64,000 bases of DNA from Nymphaea colorata (GCF_008831285.2 NC_045144.1:13381858-13445857), one strand, 5' to 3'; numbered from the stretch's first letter, positions 11,501-23,970 are shown. Program-made: numbers and translations. Notes: generated from the sequence alone by a model not told the origin.

Positions 11501-12884
11501 ACTGTCAACCAGGACAATCATTCAAGTATTAGCAAATAAGGAAACTTAATCTTCAAGTTAGCTGCTGGAAAGTCTTATCCAGCAAGTAAAGCATACAAAG
11601 CAAACAAATAAAAAAAGATGATCTATTTACTACTACAGTGTTTGGATAGAAAAGTTTTTGGGAAGGATCAATCACAAAGACTAACCAGATTCTTTATACT
11701 CTTAAGATTTTGGCGCAATGACAATGAAAAGATAAAAATAATAATAAGAACAATAATAATTGACAAGATCATTGACAATTGCATGTTATATGTGCAATAA
11801 CAAGCAATTACATGCTACGTACATAACATGTATCTGATTTGCTGTCAAGGAAAACGCATAGCATCTGCTCATATGCACAGAATGTAGAGTAGCAACCATA
11901 GCATGCGCCTAATGAAAAAAGGACAATAGAACAATCAAAAGCCATAAGTTTCACATTATGCATGAAATAACAATAAGATATTGTAAATAAATTGTAGATT
12001 CAGGCAATCATCCACATTGAACACAAGTCAAGACACAAAGAATAACAGTAACAAGCCCATCATATGATGGAACCCAACCTCTATCTAAAACTTATCCTTG
12101 AACAATCGGAATGGGAAATAAAATGGTGAAAAATATTAAAGATTCAAGAAGAGGAACAAATAATAGATATATATGTGTGTGTGCGTGTGTATAGGGTGCT
12201 CACCTCATGTCGCTTTATTGAGAACATTAAAGTTGAAGAGATCCAGATGGATGTGGCTCCACATAGTCATGCATTGTGTTGTAAGAGGCATACCCTTCAT
12301 GCCTTCAAGCATACACCTCAAAGCTTTTTTGCAGAAAAACAAAGGTGCCCCTTACCCTGAAGCATGTGCTTTCACTAGAACGTGACAGCGGCTACAGGAT
12401 TCTAACCTAGAAAGCATTAAAAGGTAAAAGCATTCCTGAGACCATGCGGATAATTGTCATAATAATATATTATGGAAAAATCTGTTGGAATTAATTTTGT
12501 TCCCCACGTAACCCAGTTACTGCCTATCTCAAAATTTACAGCAAGAAAACAATAATGAACTTACCACCCAAAAGTTACGTCAATCATTTCCAGCCTTTTT
12601 TGTATAAATCATATTCCATTGGATTTAAGATAGTTGTTCCATAATTTAGTGAAATCGACCTTAGTTATGTGCGTTAATAAGAAACATGGATCACCCGCAT
12701 AGAAGTTCTATTCAGACTGGGACTCTTTTCAGAAACTTTATGATTCCAAATTTCATCGCACTCACGGCGACATAAAATACTCCATCCTAACACTCTGAAT
12801 ATTCAACAGAACCATAATTAATTTCAAGGTTTTGGGAAGAAATGTGAAAGGCATCCGACTAAATCAGGTCAGCCACTATGTTAT
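8553..12884. other. Stretch without recognisable gene
   Basis: This is AT-rich sequence with short poorly coding frames only. It holds small AC and TG runs (10557-10575, 12170-12190) and an imperfect direct repeat around TTTTGGTTCAGACGTACA (9131-9148 and 9175-9192). On the minus strand 8941-9039 a 33-codon open stretch reads EVAVHVKEPPDWPEPCPD before a stop; it looks protein-like, but I do not recognise it. The 12185-12390 stretch is open in two plus frames without any known motif. Nothing here can be called a gene. Confidence 0.5.
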
Positions 12885-12999
12885 AGAACAAAACTTCTGA
12901 TGAGCTAGAGCGGGCGATGGCGGGGATGACGGTAATGTTATTTTTTTTTTTTAACAAAACTTTTGGTGAGCTAGTGTAGACGATGGTGGAGATGACGGA
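12885..12999. repeat. Two imperfect 46-bp direct repeats
   Basis: AACAAAACTTCTGATGAGCT at 12887 recurs as AACAAAACTTTTGGTGAGCT at 12953, each followed by a similar GATGGxGxxGATGACGG segment. The copies are separated by a T-run. Confidence 0.7.
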
Positions 13000-14220
13000 C
13001 CACCCTTTTCCTCTTTTAAGAGGCCAAGCCTCCCCCTCACCCACAGGCCTCCCTGCTCTCTTCTGTCATTTTTTTCTCAATGCCTCACCACTTTTTCCAC
13101 TGAAAACCACTCCGTATATTTTCAAAAAACATATCTTAGTTTTTTTTTTTACTTTTCTTCTTAACCATCCTGAAGGTAAGTATCCATGATTAAAGAAGCA
13201 AACACAAACAAGAAATTTACGTGAAAAGTCATTTTTGCCTTAGAAAAAATGAATTTAGCTAAGAACCAGAAAATAGACATCATTTTGAAAAACAATCACA
13301 ATAAATTTCACTAAATATGTGGCACGGAAAAGTCTTTAATGGCAGTTTGCTCATGGCATGACTTCTGTGCAATTAAAAGAACTTTAGTGGCAATTTCAAT
13401 ATTCTATCACCACAAAACGATTTTTAATGAGATATTGTCTTTCCCAAAGCAGGTATCTACTTCCACATTTATGAGATATGCAAATATTGCGACTAAATCG
13501 GGAGTCACGGACATGACTTTCTGCTGAGTCTTCTATGGCGCAGCATCCTGCCCAGTAAATGGTTATAATTTTCAGTGATAGTTGATACGTGCTATTGAAG
13601 ATAAGCATTCTTGTCATATCTTCTTTTGTAAAAAGTTGGCATTTGGTTCGTACTTGTGTTTGTTAACATGAAAATTTTTGTTCTAGGAATCATTAGCCGA
13701 AAACACATGTTAAAACTAATATTATAGGAAGTATCAATAAATTTGAAAACTAACATGAAAATAAGCAGAAGTAAGACAATGGTTAATGAAAACTTGAACT
13801 TATATTCATAACAATACAGTTTCACAAATATTATTCAACACATCGAAAATGAGCTGAGAAAAAGTTAAAACAATGTTAGAGAAAAAGAGAGAATCAACTA
13901 TGAAACCTTGAATATTTTGTTCCTACTGATTGTACAAATCATAGACACATTATGGTAGGCGAAGCCTACACAGATTGGAGCATAGAAATGGCAAGCAAGG
14001 TGACTCGGACTCGGACCCAAGAATAACAGATGTGAGAGATCTTGTAGCGATTACTAGTCAAGAAGAAACAAGCAAAATATCATGTTTTGCTACCTTAACA
14101 ACTTTTACTGAACTACGACTTTTAACTGATGCTTCTGCAAAGACATGCTGGAGTTGTCTCCATATGTTATGATCAGCCTAAGTGTCCTGAAGTTGTTGAT
14201 ACCTTATTTGAGGAAGGATA
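13000..14220. other. Stretch without recognisable gene
   Basis: It is AT-rich with C-rich patches near 13020-13100. Open stretches at 13339-13527, 13592-13825 and 13975-14172 show no known motif. The last few dozen bases before 14220 resemble the 3' flank of locus C (after 63728), so they are probably the 3' untranslated region of lectin kinase B. Confidence 0.4.
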
Positions 14221-16295
14221 CTACAAAATTAATTGGTCCATGCCGACATCATCTTGAAGTACTGAATCCTTGTAATTTAGATATTCTTGCACCGAGGCAT
14301 CGCCATTAAGAAACTGAGTCAATTACTGCATGTTTGGCCTTGATTCAGGCGCAGTCTGTGAGCAGAGCACGCCAAGCTTCAGCACAAGCTCTCCTTCCTC
14401 CACCACATAGCAATTCTCAAGCTTCTTGTCCATAGCGTCCAGTGTTTGTCCACCCTGCCACAAATAGTCAACTAACTCCACCAGAATAATCTACTCAGAG
14501 GGCTTCCTGGGCTCAAAAGGCCTCCTTCCACAGGCCACCTTTAGGAGTAAGGCACCATAAGAATACACATCCGAACTCGTCATGGACATGTAGGTGTGGG
14601 AGAGCTCCAGCGCCATGTACCCGAAGCTCCCAATGATGTGGGTTGTCTTTGGGTTGGTCCCATGCTCAAAGAATCTGGCAAGCCCAAAATCACTCAACCT
14701 GCCATTTAGATCACCATCCAACAACACATTACTTGCTTTAACATCCTGTGCACAACCACTTGCTCCCATTCTTCATGAAGATACAGCAGGCTGGAAGCAA
14801 TTCCCTTCAGAATATTGAACCTCTGTTCCCAACTGAGGCTTCCTGCTTTCAAGTGTCTAGGCTCCCATTTGGCATGAATTCATAAACCAAGAGCAGGTCG
14901 TCTCCTCATCTACACTAACCATGCAATTGGACCAAGTTTATGTGTCTCATCCTCCCCAAGCTCGACACTTCTGCAACAATCTCCCTCATTCCTGTTTTGA
15001 CTCAGGTGGTACTTTCTTGACTGCAACTTCCAATCCGGTGCCTGGCATCACACCTTTGTAGACACTGTCGAAACTTCCTTTGCCCAATTCATCCTTGAAA
15101 CCCTTGGTTGCCCTGTAGAGTTCCCTGTATGAGAACCTATGTGGGTAGTCTATCTCCCATCCTTCTATCTTCTTGGATGCCAGCTTTCGATTCCTATAGG
15201 CCAAATAAGAAATGCCAACTGTGATCCTGAGAAATGATAGATCCACCAACGCTACAGAAATGTACGTTCAAGAACAACTTAGAAGACTTCCACAGAGGAG
15301 ATTCATCACTAATAGAGGGAAGGCGTGAAAGGTCCAGGTGTTGTTTGCTCATCTTGACGCTCCATCCCAAAATATAGTGCTTGCTAACCAGCCTGTCTGT
15401 ACCAGAAGAGAATCCAGCATACATGTGTTCAAGCAGAATAGGGGACAGATCAATGGGATATGAAATGAGTGAGCGGTTAGGCTGGAGTGGGTGTGACAAT
15501 GGAGCTATGGTGACATTCAGCTGCTTCATCTGTCCATCATATTCTATCCATGCCTGAATGGTCGTCTTGCTATCTAGAACCACCCATTCCATCTTGCCAT
15601 ACTCTATATAGTAAGCAGCAGGTGCAGAGGCATTGGATATTACACGATTAACGTTGATGGCCACATGGCTTGCATCTGTATCCATCAAAATTGCTTGTTG
15701 AGCGGTGTCGAATTCAACTGCAAATATATGATTGGTGGGGTTTCTGTTGTTGACTTGTTGAAGAGGTCGAGGTAGCGGCCTCTAGTGGCATCAGAGAAGT
15801 TGGTGGAGGGCGCCACGACGAAGGCGAAGCCATGGCCACCTAACTCCTGGAACTCCGATACAATGTCAAACACGAAATGAGTACTGAATGATTGGGTTGT
15901 CCTAGCAACGGGAGAGTTTTTTTAATTGAAGAATGGAACGATTGAATGCATGGCATTTGATGGCTGAATTCATGCTACAACTATCGTTAGTCAGGAAAAG
16001 GACCTTCGTCTCGTTAACGGTTGTAGAGTCTGATAAGCTCAAGTCTGACTACTGGAAGCCGTTGAAGACAAAGATGCTATCGAGTGCAGCCACACGTGAT
16101 CATGCTACGACTACCGTTAGTCAGGCAAAGGGCCCCCATCTCGTTAATGGTTGCAGAGTCTGATAAGCTCAAGTCCGACTGCTGGAAGCCATTGAAGACA
16201 AAGATGCTATCGAGTGCAGCCACAGGTGATCTGCAGATATGAGCAAGAATACGAAGAAGGAAGATCAGAAGAAACCCTGACAGCTGAAGTGCCAT
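14221..16295 (-). pseudogene. L-type lectin receptor kinase pseudogene B
   Basis: From an ATG at 16295 the minus strand encodes a hydrophobic leader (MALQLSGFLLIFLLRILAH), a legume-lectin domain (FNGFQQSDLSLSDSATIN; GGHGFAFVVAPSTNF at 15873-15780; YIEYGKMEW; IQAWIEYDGQMKQLNV; LVSKHYILGWSV), a decayed membrane segment near 15250, then a kinase with GKGSFDSVYKG and VAVKKV (15130-15020), [23 protein letters not shown] and SDVYSYGALLL. This is the order of a plasma-membrane lectin receptor kinase, and no introns are seen, as usual. It is dead several times over: a 130-bp duplication in the lectin start, frameshifts in the N-lobe (14790-14990), a 2-base deletion in the HRD motif near 14745, TAG at 14491-14493 and TAA at 14323-14325. 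The third glycine of the nucleotide loop is Asp. It is closely similar to locus C at the C-terminus (LVLKLGVLCSQTAPESRP). Confidence 0.92.
15971..16230. repeat. 130-bp tandem duplication in lectin kinase B
   Basis: Two units, 15971-16100 and 16101-16230, both start CATGCTAC and end GTGAT. They differ at about a dozen positions. They cover the first strands of the lectin domain, so the encoded N-terminus is repeated. 130 is not a multiple of three, so the duplication shifts the frame. Confidence 0.9.
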
Positions 16296-16396
16296 GATAA
16301 AAAAGAGGGCTGAGAAACATGCACAAAAAGCACCACCAGCGCATTCGTTTCCACTATTTTGCTCTCTTATGCAACGATAGAGGAGGGAGAGGTCGC

Positions 16397-16640
16397 TTGA
16401 CGTGGGCATCTGGCAAGCCCGCGACCCGCCATTAACATTCCAAATTTGGACTGGTTCGGCCTGCTACCCGGTCTGACAATTAATGGGCCAGGCCAGGCTA
16501 GGTACCGGGCCTAGTCAACCATGTCTGAGGCCCGGCCCGGCCCATTTTTTAACTGCTAAATAGGTCGGGCCGAGGTGGATAGGGCCGGGCTAGACTGTGT
16601 TGGGTTAGGATTTGACCCGTCGTCCCTTGGCCTGGTTTTC
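16397..16640. mobile_element. Possible end of a hAT-type transposon (GGCC-rich)
   Basis: GTGGGCATCTGG at about 16406 resembles the terminal repeats of the MITE at 32721-32937 (TAGGAGTGGGCATCAGG), and is followed by repeated GGGCC, CCGGGCC and GGCCCGG motifs up to about 16640. That composition is shared by the two well-bounded hAT-like elements at 32721 and 37643. The other end and a target duplication were not found, so the boundaries are guesses. It could belong with the transposase remnant at 17350-19222. Confidence 0.4.
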
Positions 16641-17349
16641 CAACAGCATTACTTGGTTTCTCAACTCTCACCATTTCACATTAATCATTTTTTCTCTACA
16701 CAAGAAGAATTAGAATCAATATTCTTAATCATCACATAGTTACAACCAATTCTCTTAAACATGATCACACACTTTAAACATCATTCACTTTGTTACAAAC
16801 GATAAAATAAACAAAGCCATGAAGGAGAACACAATCAAAGACTGCCATTAATGGAAGAAATGTCTTCTAATTCCGTCTTTTTCTGTTATTGAGGTATACA
16901 GAAGAAGTGCAACGAGGAGCTGAAGCAAAAGAAAACAATGCAACAATATGAAGCCCAAAAGTAAAAGATGATAAAGTTATAATAGGCATGAGAGTTCGCA
17001 GACAGAGTTATCGCTGGATGTACAAACCACATCCTTTGGTTCATTTAGAACCACAAGTTTAATATCCAAAAGTTCACATTCTAAGAGTTTTACATCAACA
17101 TTCCATGCTATCATAAGCTTATCCGTGACTCTGCATCACGAAAGATATTAACTGCAAAAGATTTACAATAGTTAGTTCATAAAATGCATAAATAGAATAC
17201 TAACCACTACAAATTGAAAAAAAATTACCATGACAGTCATGCGTTGGATTAACTTTCCTCGTCAGAATTTTGCTCCGCATGATGAAAACTGTAACACATT
17301 AATTTAATCACACTACTATGTTAATATGTAAATTAAATTAGATTGAACT
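16641..17349. other. AT-rich stretch, no gene
   Basis: I see no coding motif. The stretch lies between the GGCC-rich block and the hAT transposase C-terminus, and may be the subterminal part of the same transposon. Confidence 0.4.
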
Positions 17350-19222
17350 ATGAGCATCTTATATTTCATACATTTTTAGGAGTAGTTGAGCATCATGAAT
17401 CCAACTCTGTGTGGAGATTAATGATTCAACATTTTTAGGAGTAGTTGAGCATCGATAACCATTGAAAATTATTCCTGATATATTGAATGCAGATTCTAAA
17501 GCAACTGTAGATACAAGAATGACTAATGCATGTCGAGCCATCTTTGCTACAATTTTATATTTGTTTTCATTTGTCTTCCACCAAGATAATATGTTAAAGT
17601 TTGTAGTAGATGCAATTCTTCTATTGGGTCAATCAAATATTTTTCTATATCTGTATGAGCCACTATAGAAAATACAGAGTTGAAGTACGCATTGACCCCA
17701 TATCTATCCATACTTCTATACTCTTCCGTTGCAATAATGGTACTAGCAGATGCATTTTCCCTTTGCATGTATCACTATGATCATATATATTTTTGTACTC
17801 AGCATATAATTCATGAAGAATGCGCTCTATAAATTTGTTTTTTACCATTGCATCTAGTTTATCCAAATCATCAAGCAAATATTTCCAGTATGACAACTTG
17901 AACCTAGGAGTCAAAACAGCTGCAATTGCAAAGAGAATATTGTAGCTCTTAAAGTATTTATCCAATTTTTCTTGCATTTTGTATGTCAATGCCCTTATAT
18001 GTTCATTTGATGTTCCACGATGCAAATGTTGGTAAATTGATAAAATTTCTTCAAAAGACAATATTAGATGTTACCCACTTAGTGGTAGATAATAGATTTG
18101 TTGCATTGTAAAATACTTTCAAGAACGAATATAAATCAGATGCATGAGACCACTCATCCTTAGAAGGCAAACATTAATAATTAGAATCACATGATACCAA
18201 ATATTGAAAGACATCTTTGAATAACAATGCACCTGTCAACATTATAAATTTAGAGTTCCCATCAAGTAGGAACATCATAGTTTAAACTTTTTTTCTCATC
18301 CAAACTCATTGCCTTTACACATTGCTTGAAAGCATGTAGTTGTTTTGATGATCCTCTTACATATTTGACACTATCACAAATTGTTGAAATTGTATCATCC
18401 ATATCATTCATACCATCTCGACAAATATGAAAGTGTTCATCTCTCAATGTAAATGAAATATTGTTTTTTCTTTCTATGGTCCTTCTCAGTAAACTTATTC
18501 CACTATCATTTGCTGAACAGTAATTAGCAGCAACAGTAATGCACTCTAATAAAATGTCACATATACAATTTGCATTATTTGGTGGAGGCACATGTATAAA
18601 ATTAAGTATATGAGAGTGCAATGCCAATCTATATCAATATATTGGGCTGTCAAGCATAAGTATCCTAATGTCTGTTGAATGACTACATATGAAATGTCAA
18701 TAAAAGCCACTGAACGTGGTTATTCAAAACTCCTTAATATCTCATTTTTTTCAGTCCTGAACATTGACTGAACCTCTTTCATAAGTGTTTTTCTAGAAAA
18801 TGGAACAAACCTTGACTTGAAAGCTTTTAGAAGATCATTATGATATTCATATTCTGCAAAACTGAAAGGAAGTGCATGCATTATTGTAGACTTAGCCATA
18901 CATTTTCTTATAGCCTCCATATCAAATTTATGTAGACATGAAGAAGTGGCACCAAATTCACAAATTCCAAACGACAAAGTTTGTTGTTTTCCATCAATAA
19001 TTTGTTTTTTGGCACATGTATCTCTATGTCCTTTAAGTGGCTCGTACCATTGAAACTATGTCCACCTAATCGTTTACCACAATGGTTGCATTTTGCAAAC
19101 TCTTTTCCCTTAAATTGTACTAATGTGAAGTCATTCCATACTATTGAAGTTCTTGTTCTCTTGAATTTGACTTCCTTTTCACTTGATAAAAAGATTCATT
19201 TTCCTTGATATTCTTCATTCTC
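17350..19222 (-). pseudogene. hAT-family transposase pseudogene
   Basis: Read on the minus strand from the right: a BED-type zinc finger (WNDFTLVQFKGKEFAKCNHC then HSFNGTSHL, about 19150-19040); a segment LPFSFAEYEYHNDLLKAF (18720-18977); a central RNase H-fold part (SNDSGISLLRRTIERKNNIS; 18262-18627); a piece with LTPRFKLSYWKYLL (17663-18061); and the C-terminal dimerisation domain (STVALESAFNISGI and VESLISTQSWI, 17359-17541). That order is typical of plant hAT transposases, which cut and paste elements flanked by 8-bp duplications. The pieces lie in different frames with stops between them, so it cannot make an active enzyme. Terminal inverted repeats were not identified with confidence. 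Confidence 0.88.
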
Positions 19223-19478
19223 AACACTGAAAGACATAACTTACTGTTTGATGAAATCCAAACAACCTAAACACATGAAATGATTCAACTATTGCTGAAG
19301 AAAAGGCTAACAATATTCATATGACATCACATATATGAAATCATTCAGTAACAAAAAAGCAATTTAAATTCAGTAACTGAAAAGCTAATCATTGTAGGTG
19401 GCGATATACTACTAGCCTAAATTTATATTACTAGTTTTGTACAAGAACTAAAATTGCTCCATAAATAAAACTAAGGTA
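19223..19478. other. Short gap, nothing recognised
   Basis: AT-rich sequence between the transposase start and the LRR exon remnant, without motifs. Confidence 0.4.
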
Positions 19479-19551
19479 CTAGCACAGCTTGTAGGTTTGC
19501 AAACCTAAACTCTCAGGGATAGCTCCTTTTAACTTATTACTTGACAAGTCA
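19479..19551 (-). pseudogene. Single LRR exon remnant 1
   Basis: After a splice-acceptor-like TGCAG the minus strand reads DLSSNKLKGAIPESLGLQ and stops shortly after (TAG at 19479-19481). This is one plant-type leucine-rich repeat (LSxNxLxGxIPxxL). No neighbouring repeats are recognisable, so it is an isolated relic. A second LRR piece in the same orientation lies at 22560-22641. Confidence 0.6.
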
Positions 19552-20629
19552 CTGCACATCATTGAACAAGACAAAAGTTCACAAAGCAGATTTTTACTTT
19601 TCAGTTGATTTATGAAGATCCAAACGCACATATAGAACAATAAGTTTCAGAAATAACAGTTTATCACTTTCACACGATAATTATGTGCATCTCCTAATCT
19701 CCAAATGAAGAATAAAAGATTGTTCCTTCATTCTTATGGGAACATTTGAGGATTTACACTTGTGCAAGAGAGCAAACTCCTAGGCCCTAAGCTGTGCTAC
19801 CAGTTAAGTTGTTTGCCTCCTACACTCTTAGTCAGAAGAAAGTAATTAAAGAACAATATTACTAGGCTTCCCAACAAAAAGATCCATTCAAGAGCTTCTC
19901 GCCTAAATTTTCACTCCATTATAATCACCTTCTTTTGTATCCCATATCCATGAGGTGAAAATATCATTGACATGAGAATATCAAGAATATCCACTATTAA
20001 GTAGTCTAGTAATAACCGGAACTTGCAAGTGATTAAAGTGTAGTTTATATATGTATTCAAATAAATGCATGTTATTTTTCTACCTTTTTTAGGCAGACCC
20101 CTACCACACAAGACACATTAAAATCTTGAATTCATCCATAAACACTTAAGACTAAAGTTTAATCAACAGGTGGACAAAGCTCTTGCTAGTTATTGTTTCA
20201 CAACTTAAGAAATATATACACAAGAAGTGTGACATGCATAGAAAGCATGTCCGAGAAACTGCTGAGAAAACTTTTAATTTTGAGACAGAATTGATACTTG
20301 CATATAGTCACCTCATTTTAAAGAGGATGGAAAAAACAGTTTTTGTGAGCTTTGAGACCTTGATCCAACAAAAGTCCAACAGAAGAGAGCAAAAAATACA
20401 TCCAATGAGTATCCAATTTGCTCTAGTATACCATTTCGGAAAGAAATAGCTGGAATGAATTTCTTTCCAAGAGTATCAACACATTAAAAGTTATTGGTCT
20501 GGACAAAATTCAATCATATGTTTAAAGCACAAACATTTCTAAAAAGAAAAAACCACAAGAGCCCAGTTGTTATTTAAGTGAATGGCTTATCATATGCAAC
20601 TATAGTGCTTAAAACCTTTTGATGTTAAG

Positions 20630-20760
20630 CACTGAAGATTATACTTGCTCACAATCAGCAAGGTCACTACTGCTCTCTGAGTGTAAATCCCAAGTCCTTC
20701 ATATTGCTCTATTCCATAAGCCTGACCACATAATGTTTCTATAGTGCTAGGCAGCCCAAG
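20630..20760 (-). pseudogene. MATE transporter exon remnant
   Basis: Behind an acceptor-like CTAATGCAG, the minus strand is open for about 43 codons and contains IETLCGQAYGIEQYEGLGIY followed by TQRAVVTLLIVS. The ETLCGQAYGA-x-x-x-x-LGIYMQRA pattern is a hallmark of plant MATE (DTX) efflux proteins, between transmembrane helices. The exon has lost the usual flanking helices; no other MATE exon was recognised nearby. Isolated and surrounded by noncoding sequence, it is a relic. Confidence 0.7.
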
Positions 20761-22559
20761 CTGCATTAGAAAATTAATTTATCCTTAAAACTACTGCAAC
20801 CATTTACATGCAAAATCTGGCTGAAGATGGAGAAAACGGTGTCCAAATTCTGGAGAAATCCTATATGGTACAGGGAACAACTGCTACAATGGCAGATTAT
20901 CTCTGGTTAAAGTTAAGCCTCTTGGCAACTTTCGCCAAATTATCCTAGTAGTTTATAAATCCAACCATCAGAATCAATCTTGATTTATGTCTTTTTATGA
21001 TATACAAGTAGGAATTATAAGTGTTAAAAATGTTCATGTTTATGCCCTTACAAAGTCCCTAACTGCGCATGAGAAACATGATCCAATCTGTTCCCAGGTT
21101 CTTGAAAACAGGAGGATGTTATTTCCATCGTTAATTTTATTGCAGAAACAAAAGGAGAAAAATGAAATTGCTTGTATAAATTATGATAACCTCATGTCTC
21201 TCTCTCTTTGTGGTGATCATAGCTGTGCATGTCTCTTAATTGACTACAAGGAGGAACATGAATGTATGATTGGTTATTTACCAAATACTTTCCAATCGAG
21301 TTAAATTATTGTAAAACATGAATCTTCATCTCAAGTTTCATATGAGCTGTCGATTTTTTTTTACTTCATACACAACAACTATCACAAGTGTCTAATGTAA
21401 TAAACGTTATCTAAGTAGAGGGAAGGAGGGACAGAGTACAAGAACACTGAAGCCCATGACCCCAGCTACAGAGGAAGCAATGGCAGCACTTGAAAGAGGA
21501 AGCTAGCCCAAAGAGTAACTATTCATAAGCATGTCCTACCATAAGACCACATAAGAATGTGTCTGCGTTGGGATTTAGGACAGCAAACCTAAACTAAGCA
21601 CATTGTTGTTCTGAGATTATTGAACAAGCAATCCCTACATGAAGAAAAATAATGCAAGACGACCATGTCCTTATATAAAAGATACACAAAGTTCTTGTCC
21701 CTATAGACACATAAAACAAGGATGATTGTCACTCACGTAGACTATTATATTGGTGCAGCCTGATAAAATGCAGGTTCAGTTCATCATCCCAGACTTTACC
21801 ATTGTAAAGTGGGAGACAATGTCCAATCTAGGGGCACAGACAGATCAAAATTTACAAAATTCATGAGATAGTATCAGAATCCTGTTAAAATTTTCTTGCA
21901 ATATATGAAAACATTGCTATATCCCTCACTATTAGCTGGCCTAAATGACAATAGTGTTGGATCTTTCAAAATATTGTAATGTTGTTACAAAATAAGAAGA
22001 GAAATAAACAAAGAACAGCATGGTTGAACATACTAGGGGCAGCAGGTATGACGTTTAATGCATTAGAAAATGCACAAAACATGGACACACATTCAAAGTC
22101 CAATGGTAGCTACAATTTCTGCAACAAGACCACACAAAACACAAAATGGTGCACCAATCTATGTAATTAGAACACTCAAGCAAGAGTACAGGTATACAAT
22201 GCATCATGCCCCTGCATCTAAACCAAAGAAGATATGCAATAATAAGAAGTGAGAGATGATTGCACTGAAAATTATAGTTCTACTTCGAGACTTTTGGATC
22301 GCCAACTAGCAGATATGAGTCTTAGCCACATAGCAAGAAAGCATTATTTTAACGGTTGGTAAGACAAATCATGGTTAACAACATTGGGTGAAATTAAAAA
22401 CAGAGGAATACATAGTGCTGCGTGTACTCGGAGTCTGGCATTAGCACCTTTTGGAAAGCAGAACATATCTTGCTTGGGATCTCACCAGACATATGGTTAT
22501 GGGACATATACAAGATTATCCAGAAGCTTGAGCTGTGATTTTGTTTTGCGATATCTTAC
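20761..22559. other. Stretch without recognisable gene
   Basis: AT-rich. The open stretches at 20987-21304 and 21979-22252 show no motif. It may include decayed introns of the MATE or LRR relics, but nothing supports that directly. Confidence 0.35.
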
Positions 22560-22641
22560 ATGTGACGTTGTTTTCTCCTAGATCCAAGGACACCAAATTG
22601 ATGCAGTCGAAGAGCTCTTGAGGGATCTGGTCGGCGAGCCC
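22560..22641 (-). pseudogene. LRR exon remnant 2
   Basis: The minus strand reads GLADQIPQELFDCINLVSLD then LGENN, and ends at a good donor site (CAT|GTAAG, 22560/22559). The IPQELFDCxNLVSLDLxxN pattern is a plant leucine-rich repeat. A stop lies just upstream. It may come from the same ancestral gene as 19479-19551, but the 2.9 kb between them contains no further LRR. Confidence 0.6.
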
Positions 22642-22659
22642 GAGTCAGGCTGCGTATTG

Positions 22660-22695
22660 GGTACCGGTTGGGCACCCGTCCCGATGCTAGGCTTT
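22660..22695 (-). mobile_element. Possible hAT MITE end
   Basis: On the minus strand the sequence TAGCATCGGGACGGGTGCCC begins a GC-rich segment that resembles the starts of the hAT-like elements at 32721 and 37643. The other end is not visible. Confidence 0.3.
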
Positions 22696-22734
22696 TTCTA
22701 ATCTTAACAAATATATCATTGATTAATGAAGTCA

Positions 22735-22737
<3 letters not shown>

Positions 22738-22769
<32 letters not shown>
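22738..22769. repeat. GA dinucleotide repeat
   Basis: An uninterrupted run of about 15 GA units. Confidence 0.95.
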
Positions 22770-22772
<3 letters not shown>

Positions 22773-23006
22773 GAGAGATTTAAAAGGTACTGTTGGGTAC
22801 ATTCTTTTACAACTAAAATGGGCTAAAAGAAATCCCATTACATAAAGGTAACTTCGTATGGCATGCGTTCAATGCAAATCATACACCTGCATTACATTAA
22901 TTATCCTGTAATGAGGAAGTTGGCGACAGCGTGGAGCCATTAATTCTGGTCCTATGTGACTATTCTCAATTTAACGACAGCCCCTTCTTCTCATCACTTG
23001 CGAGTA

Positions 23007-23041
23007 GGGTTGTACAAGGAGCCGAGCCAACTCAGGCTCGA
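23007..23041 (+). mobile_element. Truncated start of a small DNA transposon
   Basis: TAGGGTTGTACAAGGAGCCG followed by AGCC and GAGCC-rich sequence looks like a hAT-type MITE end. It is cut off at 23042 by family X sequence. Confidence 0.3.
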
Positions 23042-23970
23042 TTCAAGGGAATATGTTTTTTCCACCGTTGGGTATGGAAGAAACTCAAACCACACGATAT
23101 GGTGTTCATTAAGGTTCCTCATGGGATGATGAAAGGGAAACTAACGCAACATGTCATGCAAATGCATATTAAAATGTACATATTTTGTGAGGGTTTTCCC
23201 CAGGTTGGACAAGTCTCAACCTCAAAAATTAATATAAAGATAAGAAGTCCCAAACCACACTCTCATTCTCGCCATACATTCACATATGAATGGAAAACCA
23301 AGCAACTATATATGAATAATATATAGACAATATTCAAGGAAGAAAAAGGAGAGAAAGAGATTTAACTAAGAGGCAGAGCATGATTCAATTATGAAAAGAA
23401 ATATCATCTCATCTTCTCATGCTCCCGGTGCATTTGAGTATAGCCTCTTGACTCTAAAATCGACAGTGAGAGCTATCTCCTTTGGCCATGGCGAGAGGAA
23501 GAAGAGAGGAATGAAAATATGAAAGAAATGATAGGGATGATAATTTAATCATAAAATGAAAGACCATCTCATCTTTTCATGCTCTCGGTGCACTTGAGCA
23601 TAGCCTCTTGTCCCTAAAACAGAGATTGAGGGTGATCTCCTTTGGCCATGAAGAGAGGAAGAAGAGAGAAAAAAATGAATAAAGAAAGAGGTGAGATATT
23701 GATTACATGCCTCTACTGAGAATAGCTTAGAGAAAATAAACAATCATGCTTGAAATAATATTGAGCTCACATTGAATGAACCTCCAAGATGATGAAGATG
23801 AGTCCTCCAAGAGATCCTTAGTGCTCCCTTGAAGAGTTATAGCTTGCTCCAAGTTGGAGAAAAATGAAAAGAGGAAGAGGAGAGAGAGAGAGCTCATGAG
23901 AAACTCTAAGTCTTCAAGTGAGAATACACTAGAGTTTCTTCCAACGGCCAACTCTTGCCCAAAAAGGAGG

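Noticed and set aside
20183-20449. 88-codon plus-strand frame
   Set aside because: No motif, Lys/Glu-rich by AT bias, no splice or homology support.
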